A DNA stretch of 64,000 nt from Viscum album (taxonomy: Eukaryota; Streptophyta; Magnoliopsida; Santalales; Viscaceae), in contig OY728120.1 in assembly GCA_963277665.1 (NCBI GenBank), forward strand, positions 942,449,195 through 942,513,194. Direction: 5' to 3'. The stretch's first letter is position 1, and every line of letters begins with the position of its first letter. Shown here piece by piece: positions 1 to 14,579 of the stretch. The position numbers were made by a program, and so were the translations under genes. Below the pieces are notes generated by a model that did not search any database, was not told the DNA's origin, and worked only from the letters and a program-made list of their open reading frames with translations.

Positions 1-819
1 AACACTAATATGAGTCCCGCTCAACTAAACACAATTTTTTGGAAGAAATATTACCATGCATTCAACATATGGACCATTCGTGGTCATCATGGCCTTGAAT
101 TGCACCTATAAATATATCGTTAGGTCAAATATCTCTATAAAGAGTCTTAGATCTAGTAGAAGACTGATTTTAGTCTTTTGAGACATTTATTCCACATTTA
201 TATCCAGAATAAGACTAATATGAGATAATTATTGGAAAAAAGATGATCTGGTAGATACTAACATTAACCCTGCTGAATATTCAAAAACTAATGATCTCAA
301 CATCGATTTTTTCTATATGGGAAACAATATAAAAAATAAGAGATCCTAGAATGTATCCCAACTAAAATCATTATGTCTTCCTGACTATTTAATGACATGA
401 AACATCTAATCATATGCCCCTAAATCTTTAAATTATCTAACATAACTCTTCAATCCTCTCGAGTCTCTACTATATCAATGTTTCCCATGATTATTTCAAT
501 CAATTCCTCAGTATCCAAGTAACTATCGTGCCTTAAATGGACGAGTGAGTTTGAAGCTATAAATCTCATGCATAGTTGATAATAATCTTATAAGCTTCCC
601 AATTTAAAAAACAATCTGAAAGACTCCCAATTAATGTATTCTTACTAATTGAACAACTATAGAGGTTACAAGAGAACAATGATCAGCATCCTATTGGATT
701 TTTGTATTGGGACTAGAACATCCACTAATGTGGGGGAATTCTAACCCACATCCCTTGGTATACTATTATGATAATTTCAAGATGAAATTATTCGAAATTC
801 CTAAGGAGAAATTATAAAT
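1..819. other. AT-rich stretch, nothing recognised
   Basis: I read both strands and found no conserved domain, RNA gene or clear repeat end. Short frames are broken by many stops. It is probably older transposon debris, but nothing in it shows which kind. Confidence 0.4.
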
Positions 820-2760
820 TTCAGTAATGATAATGTGAGGTAATAGATCAAGCAGTTTATAATAAAACCTAAAGGATTTACACATGAATATTGAAAATAT
901 AAATTTCTAGGCATAAATTTATGGGTTTTGTAATTGATTTTGAATAATTTTAAAATAATATTCCCTATAAATTAATTTTTTTAATAAAATGTGAGATATT
1001 AGAAAAAATTAAATAAAAATTGAATAAAATGATTGAAAATTATTATTTTTTAATTTGGAAATTAATTTTTTATGATTTATTTTAACTTATATTTTTACAA
1101 ACATTTGTGGATACAAAAATTGGCTAGCCACTGACTATAAATGAACTAGGAAACCAAGTAAGAATATAGTCCACCTTCTAAAGAGGCCATCCATCCATGT
1201 TGGATACTAGGAGAGCATGGCTAAGGCAGTATGTGTGCGTGTGGACCACAATAAGGGCCCATGGATTTATTAATTTGGCCAACAACCATAATGTCCATAT
1301 TGGTGAGGTTAACAATATACCTATGTAAGTGTATATGGGATTCCACCTCAGTGTAGGATTTTGAGCCACTAACATCATGAAACATATTATAAACAAGCAC
1401 AAAACTTGAATTCAATTTTAATATGAATGGATCTTCATGGGGAAATATTATTTTCAGGAGACCAATGACATTTTTCCTTTTGACTGCATGCCTCACCTCA
1501 GAAAAAAATCCCACATCCATGTATGCCACTATTGACAACAAATATTATTATCACAGGTACTAAAACACAACCGAGATACAAAAAAAACATCATGGAAGCT
1601 CAATATTGATCTTTTCTCCACAACCACGTTCTGTAGATCACAATTGATCACTTATAGTAACTTATAAGACCAAAATGAGGCCATTTTCAAAGTGAAAAAA
1701 TGACATTCTTAATATAAGTTTACCATATGGAAATAGTAAAGGATATAGGATTGAGATGATGTATTCTATCTCCATTTCTTCCTCAATAACTACTAAAGCA
1801 TCCACATGAAATCCATTCCAAAGGATTCCACATGTATTACAATTCCCCATGAATTAAATTACAACCCATTAAAGTAGATTAACAGTATGTGCCTCACATA
1901 TCCACAATCCACACGGTCATTCCATAGTTTGGATATCTCGTGATATTCGATGTTTCTTCATAAGGTTTTAAAAAGATAAAATACAAAAAATTTACCCAAA
2001 TATTTGGAGATATTGGAATGAATGGAGCCTAAATTTAGGCTCTTAATTACCTAAAAAAGGAGTGTTTCTACACTACTAGGGTGGGGTTCCCCCCATATGG
2101 GAGGATTTCTTTTGTTAGCCCACTGCTTCATTTAATTTATCTTTCTTAACATTATTTTTATATTTATTTAATCAATAATTATAATTTATTTTATATTTAG
2201 TTCATACATTTTGTTTTATTAACTAATATATCTTCAATATATTTTACTATATTTTCGTCTTCATTTTTATTTTAATCTCATTCACCACAATATCATTATT
2301 TTATTTTAATCTTATACCTCTTTTATTATATCTTTTTCCATCTTTTTATTTTATTTTATTCATCTCCTCTCTATATCCCCCTCTAATGAATCTTTTTTTT
2401 TGTTTTCATTGGTGTGAATAAGTTATTTTTCTTCTTCTCCTTATCACATCTTTATAAATTTTATTTAATTTTTCTTCTTTTTGTCTTCTAATCTTCTTAT
2501 GACTATAGTAATATCATAACTTCTATTGTGGGAGCATGTTCTAAGGATTATCCTAGGGGAGGTTAATTGTTATTGAATCCATTCTAATGGATTATTTTAT
2601 ATGTGTGGTAGATGAATATGATATACATAGTGGTGAATGTTTTCTACCATGACATGAAACTCAATTATAGTTCAATTCACTTATTTTTATTTCTTCCTCC
2701 TTTTTATTCATCATATTAACTCGACATGGTGGAGTTGATCTTATCAGTAGATGAAACTGA
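820..2760 (+). repeat. Family B dispersed repeat, copy 1 (LTR-like)
   Basis: This stretch aligns collinearly with 36660-36864 plus 47256-48890. Landmarks in both copies are a phrase close to TTTTGATCTACTAACAT followed by a near-match to ATGAAACATATTATAAACA (about 1360-1400 and 47507-47545), a CTACACTACTA motif near 2070 and 48217, and then several hundred bases of T-rich sequence. In copy 2 the CTACACTACTA motif sits about 20 bp downstream of a TATA-like CTATAAATAAAG; in this copy the TATA region has decayed to CTAAAAAAGG. A promoter followed by a T-rich tract fits an LTR in plus orientation. No internal coding domain could be tied to it, so the superfamily is unknown. The small minus-strand frames at 1178-1850 are chance. 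Confidence 0.5.
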
Positions 2761-4456
2761 ATACGATAGAAATTTTCATTTTTCCACACCCAATGGATGC
2801 AGTGTATCATAATTGGGACCATTTTTGGGGATAAAATCATTGTTCATTTACATTTTATTTCACATTGTAGACACTTTAGCATTTTTTCCAAAATAATAAC
2901 AAATCCTAAAAACTTAGTTTTCCATGATTTTTTCCAATGGCCACTAATTTAAATCACAGAATAATTACTCATATGTGAAATAATATTAAGAAGTTATTAA
3001 TCCTGATATAAATGATATGTTTCAAGTTACTTAATAAAGATTGAATTTATTGTCATACCAAATTGATCAAATAATGCAAGAGCATCTAGAAAAAACAGAA
3101 CCTAAACCAATGAACTAGGATGAATAATGATAGGACTTTCCTAATTTTACTACAAAATCCATGATAATATAACGTTGGATAACTACCAACCACCATCCGT
3201 TGATATCAAATATTAAGAGGCACATACCATTGATTAAATTATTAAATCTAAACCTATAAAAGGAGTTTATATTTCATTAAAAGTAATTTTGTTTGACTTT
3301 ATTCAATCCAGTTTTAATATAACCCTGGATTATTTTGAATCTTCTGAATAGGTAAATCCTTTATTTTTTATACATGATAATGATGAAAAAACAAGTCCAT
3401 CAATTGAGGAATGCATGAAACTCCCTGATTTTATTGAAAATTCATATTAGGAGGACCATAAATAGATCCATGTATCAGATCCATATAATTACATGATATA
3501 TACAACTCATATTGAGTGGGAAAAAATATGATTATTTTCCTTTATATTCATTCAAATTAAATTTACATTCTAAAAATCACATTAAAAATTATATTCATGA
3601 ATTCCACTATGAGAAAACATTTGACAAGAAAGAGAATATAAAAAATAGAAATGAAGTATGGGGATGTCATATACCAAATACTAACATTACTTTCAAATCT
3701 ATACCATATTTTTAATGTGTTGGATTTAGAATACAATATACACAGACCTCTCAATAAAACAATTGATGTAAAATCTTGGAAAATGCATATGTAGTTGTCG
3801 AATTATATGAATCCCCTTCCACCGCCTGATGATGGATGTCATCTGGCACAAGCTTATGGAGGAAATCAAGACCCCATAGGCCACATGATGGATTAATAAG
3901 GGTTTTATCTATTTATTTTATTTATAGTAATTTAGGTTTCAATTTCATCATTATGAATTACAATTCATCACAGCCCCTCTATCTTTTTTATAATTAATGA
4001 AATTTCATAGATTTTAAATGATTTAGTATTATTATTTGGTATATGTTGTCATACAGAACCCACCATGTAGTTGAGTAAGATGAATAAATAATTATTATAA
4101 AATGGATTTATGTTTTATGTTTATCTTTTAAGCTCCTTCTACATTTTGTGTTTATATTGATATCTTTAAACTATAAAATTAAATGCACATGCTGGAAATA
4201 TTTATAAACATGATTTATCATGGAAACCAATTTTCTGAGAAATCCTATGATTCTATGTTTTATATTTCACTGATAATGATATTGTATGAGATAAATGTTT
4301 AGTATAATAATTAAAGGGAAGAATGAATATTAGAAATGGAAAACATGATTGGAGGGAATTAATTTATTAAAGTACATTAAATTTCCTTATCAATTTTCAC
4401 ACATTGAATTTTTGAAATTTATGTGAATATAATTATTATCATTGGCTATTCCATAA
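2761..4456. other. AT-rich stretch, no recognised gene
   Basis: A 67-codon plus-strand frame at 3512-3715 and an adjoining readable stretch near 3715-3890 ending in a proline-rich phrase do not match any family I know. They could be remains of a retrotransposon gag, but this is not shown. Confidence 0.3.
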
Positions 4457-4675
4457 GTGACTATAACAAATTACATGTTCCATTATTTTGAGTATTCCCA
4501 GAAACAATACATTATATTTATATACCGATCATATTTTTTGATAAATATTTGGGCATTCCAACTACTAGAACATGCATTCGAACTTTTCAATGCTCTGACT
4601 AAGAAAGACCATACTAAATATGTTTGGGGTAATTTATTTGTTAATAACCTATCCTTGGACCCACCATTAAATTAA
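4457..4675 (+). pseudogene. Possible Ty3-gypsy reverse transcriptase fragment
   Basis: This is a 72-codon uninterrupted plus-strand frame. Residues about 24-55 read YRSYFLINIWAF, then a short linker, then NALTKKDHTKYVWG. The spacing resembles the end of gypsy reverse transcriptase, where YRRFI-x-F is followed by L-LTKK-x-W before the RNase H domain. No YxDD box precedes it and no RNase H catalytic segment follows in any frame I could read, so the support is one short motif. It may equally be chance in AT-rich DNA. If real, it is an isolated relic unrelated in orientation to the copia element downstream. Confidence 0.22.
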
Positions 4676-5329
4676 TCCTTTTTTGGACCATATAATATGT
4701 TATGTTGAAATAATAAAAATATAAAAATATGGGTGATAATTGTTTCATTTTTATAATATTGAATGATTCTATCTTTTTGATTTCTATTCTTAATTAAAAA
4801 ACTATTCCGAATATCTTCCATAAGTTATTTTTGTATAATATTATCAGTAATGATGAACACACCTATTTTAATAGTGGTAATGGGCACAAAGATCCCCTAG
4901 TCTACTCCACTAATGGTCTCTCTATAACAATCTTTACGAGACAAGGTCCTCGTGTCATAAGACCTTAAAACAAAAAAATGAGGGAAGGAAGTTTACTCCC
5001 TTACAAAACAGATAAATAAATCCTTATAGTAATTTTATGTTAAATAATTATCCCCAAAATATAGTTTGATAAGCTAGTACACTTCCAAGAAAATTTCCAT
5101 GTGGATATGAGACCAATAAATAAAAAGTGTTCTATTTCATTGAATGGAAAGGTTCAAAATTTTAGTTGTAGCAATAACTGATAGAATATTAATCATCATC
5201 ATTGATGATGGAAGCCTTCGAGAATCAATAGCATTCAATGAGATCCTTGTTACAAATTACCATTAATAAGAATATAAACAAACAAAGAGCAGTAGTTTCA
5301 CAATATTACAAGGTAAAAATAAGTTTATC
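4676..5329. other. AT-rich stretch, nothing recognised
   Basis: No domain, RNA gene or convincing repeat was seen. Family A similarity may begin a little before 5330 but is too weak to place by eye. Confidence 0.35.
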
Positions 5330-5610
5330 TTCAAATTATTGACTCATTAGTAGTAATAATGTCTCCCAATCATTATAGAAGTTATTTATTAAAAAAAATA
5401 TTTAAAACATGAAATCATATATTATGTATGAATTATATGAGAATTTTATGGAAATGTATATATATAGAACACACACCATTATTTTAGTTGAGTAGATACA
5501 ATAATATCAACTAATAGACCGTAATAATTCATATTTAAATACTTCATGAGAGTTGTAAATTCCAATAAAAATAGAAATGATTTAATATATATAATATACT
5601 CCTCTTAATT
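5330..5610 (+). repeat. Family A dispersed repeat, fragment (copy 3)
   Basis: This piece aligns with about 14580-14830 of copy 1 on the same strand. The shared landmarks are CATTAGTA/TAATGG followed by TCAATCATT, and then GAACAC, AGTTGAGTAGAT and TAGACCG/TAGATCG phrases in the same order and spacing. Similarity fades after about 5610, so the copy looks truncated or diverged there. Confidence 0.4.
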
Positions 5611-6990
5611 TGTCATAAGAAAACATTAAAAAACATTTCCACATATTGATACCATTTTATAAATCCCTAAAAAATATAAATTTAAAACTTTTTCATTGAA
5701 TATTCAATTATTGGGTTCTTCCATTTGACGACAAAACTCATAATATATGGTTGATTGAGTATGATTGATTTAAAAAGTTGTCTTGGGGTAATATATATTT
5801 ACTTACTCAAATTTTGGGATGATCCTGAACATATGCATCCGAAACCATACATTCCATTTTCTCAAATGTATGGTTTCATCAAAATTTTGGGTTCCTTCTA
5901 TATGTTATTCTTATGAACATATGATATGAATAGTATTTCCAAAATTAATTCTAAAAATTGTAAGAATAAATTATGGATTATTATAAAATTTAAAATAGAT
6001 AGTCATATAATTTTCTGATGAAATAAAATCCTAAAAATTCTTAAAGTTATTTGATAAGTAAAATAGGCCATGGTATTTCTGAGAATCAAATTCAAAAATA
6101 TTTATAGATTATTTTAAAGACAACACATTCTTAAAAATCTCCATTTTTATGGTCCCAAATCACATAAACAATTTATAGATAATACATGTGTTTTAAACAA
6201 AAATAATATCATTTAAATTGATTTAGAGATTAAATTTTTTTAAAATTAATTTTTTATATTATTAATTCGGAGGATTATGTAACAGAATCATGAATGTTGT
6301 GTTAAACTAATTTTTTCCCCATTTTTGTGATATTATAAATAAATTATAAGAAAATGGATTAAAATTTATTTAATATAGAACAAAACTAAAAATTATCGTT
6401 ATATTATGCATAAGATAATGATAAATGGGTTCTGGTAATATAAATGAGTAGAAATAAAATAATCTCATATATAATAAGACAATTTAAATCATAAAAAGTT
6501 TTTTTTGATTAAAAAACTTTATACTGAGAAATGTTTAAATAATTGGAATGGATAAAGTTGAAATGGTTTTTTTAGAAGAGGTGTTAGATTCTATTAAATA
6601 TTGAGTAGATTGAACATAATAATCCACTTCTTCTAACTATTCTTATAATCATTAAATAATTTTGTCAGCAAAATACCACCTCAGGGGCTTTCAATGTTTC
6701 CCAATCATCACATGTTCAACCATTATTACATTAATAAAATCATGAAATTTATTATCTATAAAAAAACTGATATTGAACTGATCAAAATTGATTTATAATA
6801 TTCATTATAGAAGGATCCCATAAATTTATCTTCTAAATAAGATTTATTTTATTTTCCTACAAAACATTGAGAGGAAACTGATCTCACTAAAGAGTATGAA
6901 TTTTGTCATTAGAACTATACAGAATAGATGTAACATATTCAAACCTTCGGATTATGCCTAGAGATGTTAGGGTAGATGTTTTAGAAGATT
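5611..6990. other. AT-rich stretch, nothing recognised
   Basis: Both strands are full of stops. No repeat pair or motif was found. The 3' LTR of the minus-strand copia element would be expected somewhere between here and 9100, but no TG/CA-bounded copy was located. Confidence 0.3.
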
Positions 6991-7349
6991 TAGATTGACA
7001 CGATCTTCATCTGAAATATAAAAATTGGGCCCACAAAAACCTTTTCAAATCATAGAAATCTATTTTTCAAACAGATTCATCTAAGAGCATACCAATCTGA
7101 TCCACGATCTCTCTTCAGAAAGATTCAAAATATCTTCCAAAAATTTAACATATTATATGAATATTTAGTGGAGTATGAATGGATTATAATTCCACTCTAG
7201 GAATAGTTTTTCATCTTAAATATTCATTTTATTTCATTATATTCCCATTTTCATTGTATAAAATGAAAATTTTTATTTCATATTGTTGAAGTAAACGAAA
7301 AATCCTCTAATTCAATTGGTCAATGTATCAAAATATTATTATTATTGTA

Positions 7350-7685
7350 CTAAATATGGTTGACATCTTGTAACCATGGATAAAGATTTTTATTTTCTAG
7401 TGTCACCATAGGAATAAAATTCATCTTTAATAATCTATGTGATCTCACCAAGTTTAAAGGATTCATTTTTGAGGGAATCATCTTTAATCGAAATTGATTT
7501 ATTCTAAACTGACCATGTATTGCGATACACAACATTGTGATCTCATTTATCTCAATGATAATTTTATCATAAAATTTCATCAGAAAAATATTTTTGAATA
7601 TGATTTCCATCTTGATTTGGAACATATTTATATTCTCTATAGAGTGGATGATTTTTTGGTGGAGAGACCTCACTAGAGGCAGCAA
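7350..7685 (-). pseudogene. Unrecognised 111-codon frame downstream of the copia pol
   Basis: An open 111-codon minus-strand frame, rich in isoleucine, lysine and methionine, ends in a stretch reading PWLQDVNHI. More minus-strand residue-like text is readable at about 8100-8370, including VKEYATIFIRGG, but is broken by stops. Both lie beyond the end of the copia RNase H on the same strand, where SIRE/Maximus elements often carry an extra ORF (env-like or 'plant transposon protein'). I do not recognise the sequence as that ORF. The position is the only reason to connect it, and no signal peptide or membrane segment is obvious. Treat it as an unidentified element remnant. Confidence 0.2.
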
Positions 7686-9119
7686 CTACTAATCCTGGTG
7701 CTTGAATTGATGTTTCATGAACTGCTAGTTGATCCATATTTCTATACTATATGGCATGGGTGTACTCATTTATTTCATCTAAATAATCATCACATGATTT
7801 ACAAGTATCTCTTGTATTTCTAAGATAAGATATATTATATCCGATTTAGCATATATTTTGTTGAGTTTCATCATCATTTATTGACTTTTCATCTTATTCC
7901 CATTGAATTTGGATGCTATAAGAAAATCAAGATAATTCTTTTCTCCCACTTGGAAATAAGACAAAATACATGTTGGTATTTGTCACCAATTGGTATCATA
8001 TTTCCTTGTACTAATATCTCGAACTAACCTATTTTCATTTTATTTATAGAAATTATAATTTTTTTGTGATGGAATTTAGAATTTTTCATCAGTCTCTAAT
8101 AAGAACCTTTTGATGAAGAAGTATTGAGATTATACTTCAATAAGTATAAAAAGGAAATCTCTCCCTCCTCTTATAAAAATTGTTGCATATTCCTTAACAT
8201 GTACCTTTAAAATTTTAACAGGACATCACTTATCAACAAAAAAATTATATAAATGTCGAGTTAATGAATATTTTCATGTTCACCAATTATTAGAATTATA
8301 TTTTACAAAAAAAAATTCTATTACCTTTTCATCTGAAATAGGATCCTTCACAGTAATTTTTTCTATTTAGGTCAGGCTGATGAAAAAATATATTACATCC
8401 TATGATTTATGTTCTTCATTTCTTATGGATTAATGTTGAAAAAATCCCCTTCATGGGGAAATAAAAAAAATTTATTTCCATTGAAGCAATTGAAAAATCC
8501 CTATGATATATCTTAGGTACAATGACATATTATTTGTCACAAAATCTTAAATTAGAATTTATTAAGAGCACTTTTACTTATATATAAAAAACATAGTTTT
8601 TACTTCAGTAAAAATAATTTCTAGACCTTGAAACGATAGACTGTTATTTAGTAGATTATTTTTCTAGTTAATCCATTTAAAATATATTACACTTCCAAAA
8701 GATATCATTCAGTAGACAACATGTTGTCTCTTTGTTCAAATTTTTTTTCCTGATTTTTTCATTTATATTTATGTGAATATGAGAGTTGATGGATTTGGAT
8801 TCTAGGGTTCCGAAATAGAAACAAAATCTCTAGAAATTGAAAATTGTTCAAAATATTTTAGTATGTGAGGGATCGAAGATTGGAAGGGTTTTTAGATTCT
8901 TTTGGTGAAATTTTATGGTTTCTTGATCCAATTATGATATGTAATCATTAATTGACTATTTTTAAATGTCTTGATTTTTCCAAAATGAAATAAATTATTG
9001 TTTTTATTTAAATGAATAAATAAACATCTGAATAAAAACTATAAATATAGAAATATATTAAATAAATTTACACACATATATTTAGAAATAAATATTTAAA
9101 AATACATATTATAAAAATC

Positions 9120-12100
9120 AGAACATCTAGAATGATTAAGGTTAGTTAAAATATCATAATTTTATTATTTGGTATTTAAAACATTTTTTATTTATCCTTT
9201 TTGAGGACATGATTTCTTAGAAAATGATTCCTTATATTAATATACATAGTTTTATAATGACTTATAGAATTTTTGGAAATATTAATTTCACAAGCATTAT
9301 AACATAAAATAGATATATTTTTAAAAATATGTCCCAATTCTAGTAATTTGTGTTTCATCTGCAACATTAGTGCCTTGAAACTACAAGAATAAATGTATTC
9401 TGATTCCTCTTTAGAAATAGTAATTAAATTTTGTTTTTACTTGACCAAGAAACTAATGATTTTGATAAAAATTGACAGGTTCTTAATTTCCTTTTTCTAT
9501 CTAACATACGTACTATAAAATAAACTACAAAATAGTAAATTAAATTAAAATCATGCATTTTTCCATAAAGCATGGACAGAAAACTAGTAAATTTTAAATA
9601 TCTAAACACACTTTTAACAAAATTATGACGGGGTTATTTTGGGTTTGATAGAAATATAGAACATAAACAAAAAGAAAACATTATTTATTATCTAATATTA
9701 GTATGATATATTAAAATTCTAATATTTCCTCTATATACATTGTTATCTACTAGTTTATCATCTTCATCGAAATCAATTTTTAAATTATTAAACATCATAT
9801 TTTTAATGATTTTAATATTTTCAGGTCCAAAAATTTTCAAAAAAAAATAATGTATTTTCTTTGCATAAAAACTTTTCCAAAATATTTTAGATAAATATTA
9901 AATATTAAAAATAAATTAAATTCTCCCATCATACTCAATTAAAATACATTTTTCATAAGATATGAAAAATCATTGCATTGTTTTTTATTTTTTGTTCCAA
10001 AAATAACATCATCAGCATAAATTTTCACTAATAATATGTTCTTTAAAATTGATTTCATAAAAATATTATGATATTCTAATCCCAGATAAAATACATTTTT
10101 CAACAAAAATGACTTAATCATTCATACAAATCCATTATTTCCTAATAAATTCCATATAGTTCTTTGGTTTTACTAATAATGATTTTTGTATATGAGGGTT
10201 TTTAAAACATTGTGGTAGTTCAATTTAAACATACTAGTTAAAATATATAGTTTTTAAATTATATTTTACATCTATCTAGTATAATTTAAAATTCATATGA
10301 GATGCAAAAGCTAAAAGGATTTTTATTACCTCTAATCTAGGAATAGGTGAATAGGATTCATCCTAAAATATTACCTCATGTTGGTAGTATCGTTTTTCTA
10401 ATAATCTTGAATTTTTTGGGTAATTATTCCTTAAACATACTTTTTATTTTAATAAGCCCTTTTTTACAATCATTGGTTTATCAGTTAGTCTATCAACAAA
10501 TTCTCAAACATTATTTATAATGAATTTATTAAGATATTCATGTATATCCATTAACCATTTTTTATTATTTATGGAATATTCCATAGTATTCGATTATAAT
10601 TGAGACAAAAAAGAAATGAATTTATCAATACTTCTAGCATTTCTTATAGTTCATAATCCTAGGAATATAATTCCGATAATAGTTTATAATGTATGATCCT
10701 CTAAATTTCAAGACTATTTAGGTATGCTACATATAGGTTTTTCAATCTAGTATAATTTTGTACTAGACCAAATTTCATATTTTTTACTTTCAAAATAATT
10801 GTTAGGTGCTTCAAGCCTCATGTTTTCAAAAGTGTTAACAATTTTATCTACTGAATATTTCTTTTTATCAAAAGGGTCACATTCAGCAATCATCAGATGA
10901 ATTGATTCTTTAACTATCATTAATATTTTATTATACACTCTATAGTATATTGAAAGAGTATAATATCAAAGAAATATTTGTTCATCATCCTATGTATTGA
11001 ATATAGTATAGTTTTCATTAGTATTCATGATTTAAAATAATGATCCAAACATTTTAATTTACATTACATTAGATTTACTGTTATTCCAAAGTTCAAATCA
11101 TGTACTTATGATATGCGGTCTCATTGAAACTTTTTTCATGATATAGAACACTGTGTTTATAGATTCTACATAAATATATAAATGAATTTTAATTAATTCT
11201 TCATATTTCATCCCATATCTTGAATTTTTGTGCTTATTCATTCAACAATTATTGTTCATTAAGATTTTGTTTGTAATGATAAGGGGTGTTTAATACCTAC
11301 GTTTGATAAATAATAATCAAATTATTGGTTTTCAATTTCCCAATCAAGATCACATCTTAATGAAATTAATTTAAAACATTTTTCAATTTTATTTGTTTTT
11401 TAAAAACATTCAATAGATTGATGAAATCACTTTTGAGACTTAGAAAATAGACCTAATAAAAAATTGACAAAAAATCAACTAATAGATAAAAAAATAAGTC
11501 TCCATCCAAAAATTAAACATTTTATGGTCCAAAAATATCCATGTGGATGGGATATAGTGGATTAGATATAGAAACATTATTAATTATTTTAAAATATTTT
11601 TTATACAGATTTCCAATTTGACATGCACCACAAAATCTATCATTATCAAATTTATGATAGGGGAAATTTGAATCCAAATTATTTTTACACAATTCATATA
11701 AATTGAATATATTTATGTTTTGAAGAATACTATTCTAGATATATGAATAATTTGTCTCAATTTTTGACGTATTCACTATTTACTTATACAAGTAATCAAC
11801 ATCCAAGGTATAATCATTTTCTGTTCAAGGGGATCTAAATTGAAGCAGATTATCTTTAAAAACCGAGTAATAATTTTTAGATAAATAAATATAAAATAAA
11901 CATTCATTTAATAGATAAATACTTTTCTGGTTATGCTTCACCCATTGTACATATAATATTTTGTTTATTATGATTTTATTTTTATATCCAACTAGATTCA
12001 ACACTAACTATCTATCCTTATTTCCATTACTCCAATGGTGACTATTCATCCATCAATTTTTCTATGTGTGTGGAAGATAGAAGAGTCCCCCCTCATATAT

Positions 12101-13070
12101 CATGATTAGGCACTCTCCATATACCATATATTATTTTTTTCGTATGTAATTTTTTAATAAAAAATTATTTAAACAAGAGTGTTTTATTGTATGCATATTT
12201 TTATGGGACAAGATGTGTAAGCAATCAAGGATATGGGAATATATATTTTCCTTATTTTATCAAAATTTTCATTACTAGTTTAAGTCATGTTTTTATAAAT
12301 AAAATCTTTTCTAATTCCACTTATATCATGGTTTATTTAATAACATTTATTATAATAATGTCTTGTCATTACACGTTAATGACTTATATAATTTAAAGAA
12401 CATGTACCAAAATAATTTTTATATAGTTTTTAATTTTATTCGTATCTTTATATTCCACATTTTTTGTTTTAATGAAAATTTTCAAATAATTTCATTGAGT
12501 GTTTTTTTCTACATTAGATTAAATTCTAGAAGCACATTCAAATTAGTATACATTATCAGCTAATTATTTTATTCTATTTTCATGAAAATTATAGTTTAAT
12601 GTATACATATAAATGTTCTTTATCAATTCGTTATGTTGTTTTATAATTTTATATCATTTACTTAAAATATTATTGTGAATAATTTTTACTGACTTATACT
12701 ATTTTACAGAAGATTTTTTTTACAACATCAACAAGTTGGTAGCCAAATTTATATTTGATCAACTATCAGAATCATATGAATAAGAGTATTTATTTTGTAA
12801 CTAATTTTATTCCAAATCCAAAAATAACTTGTTTGTTTTTAAATTTTGTTCCTCCTTTTATGAATTATATTTAGAAGAAAATTTTGAGTCTTTAAAAACA
12901 CTCCATGTATCATTTATGGCTCTTTTCCCATTATTCTCATAATCAGCATTCATATGATTTTTCATTTCAATACTTCATCTTTATTACATTAGCTAGGTGA
13001 AATTTATTGTGATATGACCCAATTCTTTCCACTCATAACATTCTAAATCTTTTGATAGTTCTTCATATTT
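9120..13070 (-). pseudogene. Ty1-copia polyprotein remnant (SIRE/Maximus-like)
   Basis: This is a decayed gag-pol polyprotein read from high to low coordinates, with stops and frameshifts in every domain. In order: a gag zinc knuckle near 13000-13050 (C-Y-E-W-KELGH, two of its cysteines lost); a protease segment at 12109-12127 reading WYMESA where WYxDSG is usual; the pre-integrase CGACQIG motif near 11605-11660; integrase HMDIFGP at 11526-11546; a linker with ESIH near 10900; RT reading LEVIKILL near 10330; the YADDVIFG active-site box near 10005-10020; MMGEFNLFL near 9925; and RNase H at 9424-9609 with CQFLSKSLVSWSSK. The last motifs, NISKN and FLRNHV, lie near 9200. Domain order RT after integrase defines copia. 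The YADD in place of YVDD is one substitution. It cannot encode an active protein. LTRs were not found. Confidence 0.88.
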
Positions 13071-14579
13071 CATGTAGGATTCAATGAGGCCTCTCTTATT
13101 CTTATAAAATATGCTGAATTTATGGGATCAATGATCCAATTTATTTTCTGAATCTGCAGAGTAAAACTATATTTTTTTACATTTTGAAATCCTCTCATGA
13201 ATTATTTTCCTGCATCTATGATGTATCTTTAAGGGAATCCTTTTTTCCATTTTAATACATTTTGATATTCACCCACTTTTAGCATTTATTCTTAATACTT
13301 CAATAGTGTCCAAATAAATTCTTACATAGTCAAATTTATGACTGGTGATGATTGTCTAATTTATATATATATATGAAATTCCATTTTTAGTCTAGTGCAC
13401 TAAGTACTTTATGTGATTCCTAATGTAGAAACATCAATGAATATTTCTGTTAATAAATTATCCATTTGGGTGATTCTTTCACCATTATATATTCTGAACA
13501 TTTCATATGTTATTTATGTTCTAGCATACCATCGTTATCTGATATTTTCATTCCATTCATATGTGACATCAAATTTATACTAAATTTATATGTATTAGTA
13601 CATTAGGATACCCAATTAAATTCATTTTGACCAGGTTCACAAATGAAATAATAGATTTCTTTTTATTTGGTGTTTTAATTGACTTCATTGGCAGCATCCC
13701 CTATTGTTTTCTTTAGTAATTGAATATATAGTGACAATATACCTATAAACATTAAATCCAAGGTTCTTCACGTAGATGATAATATGTTATTTCCATCAAC
13801 CATTGTTATCCCCATTGAAGTATTGTTCTTGTATCATAGATATACATTCCCTATGATCATCCACTAACATATGCCCTTTGTATAGAAATTAGACTTTTGA
13901 TCTTTAAAATACTTAATTTCATTATAAAAAAGAACAAATTTGATATCAATTATTAGTTTGGAATAATTATAATATACACAATTAGTGGTTAATTTTTTCG
14001 TTTTTATAATAATGATAGATTCTGGACATCATCTTTCCATTCAATTTATGAAGATATACAACGTTATGTTTTTTTGTAATTTGAGCAGTTGAAAAAGAGT
14101 AAAGGAAAGAAAAATAACTTTTATAGTGGTTTAGAGAATAAGGATACTCCAGTACACTCCAACATTGTTCTATCAAGGATCTTGGTTATTTTAGATATAA
14201 ATTGTCCACTTATCATAAGACATTCCAACAAAAATTGTGTGCATGTAGTTGAATATTTAAAAACAAAGGTAAATAAAGCCTTTTGGTTCATTTATAGTGA
14301 ACAAATTTCTAAATAGAATGGGTAAAGAAGATGATAATCATCCACGATGGAGTATGAGTAGCAAATATTCTTATAAATTAATATATTTCCTTTGATTGAC
14401 AGTAAAGGTTCTTGATCACAATTGCAGCAACAGTTGGTAGAACAAAATTCTTCTATTTCCATGATGAAATTCATTGAGAAATAATAGCTTTGATGAGATA
14501 TTTCTTTGTAAAATATATTCACAATAATAGTAAAAATAATAAATAGTAGCTGATAAAAAATAGTAATAGGTTGAAATAT
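13071..14579 (-). other. Probable degraded gag and leader of the copia element
   Basis: Upstream of the zinc knuckle the minus strand has short readable segments such as GLIESYMKYEELSKDLE just before the knuckle, where copia gag continues. Beyond about 13300 the translation is too broken to assign. No primer binding site resembling TGGTATCAGAGC was found on the minus strand, so the 5' LTR boundary is not located. A 75-codon plus-strand frame at 14089-14316 is not recognised. Confidence 0.4.
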
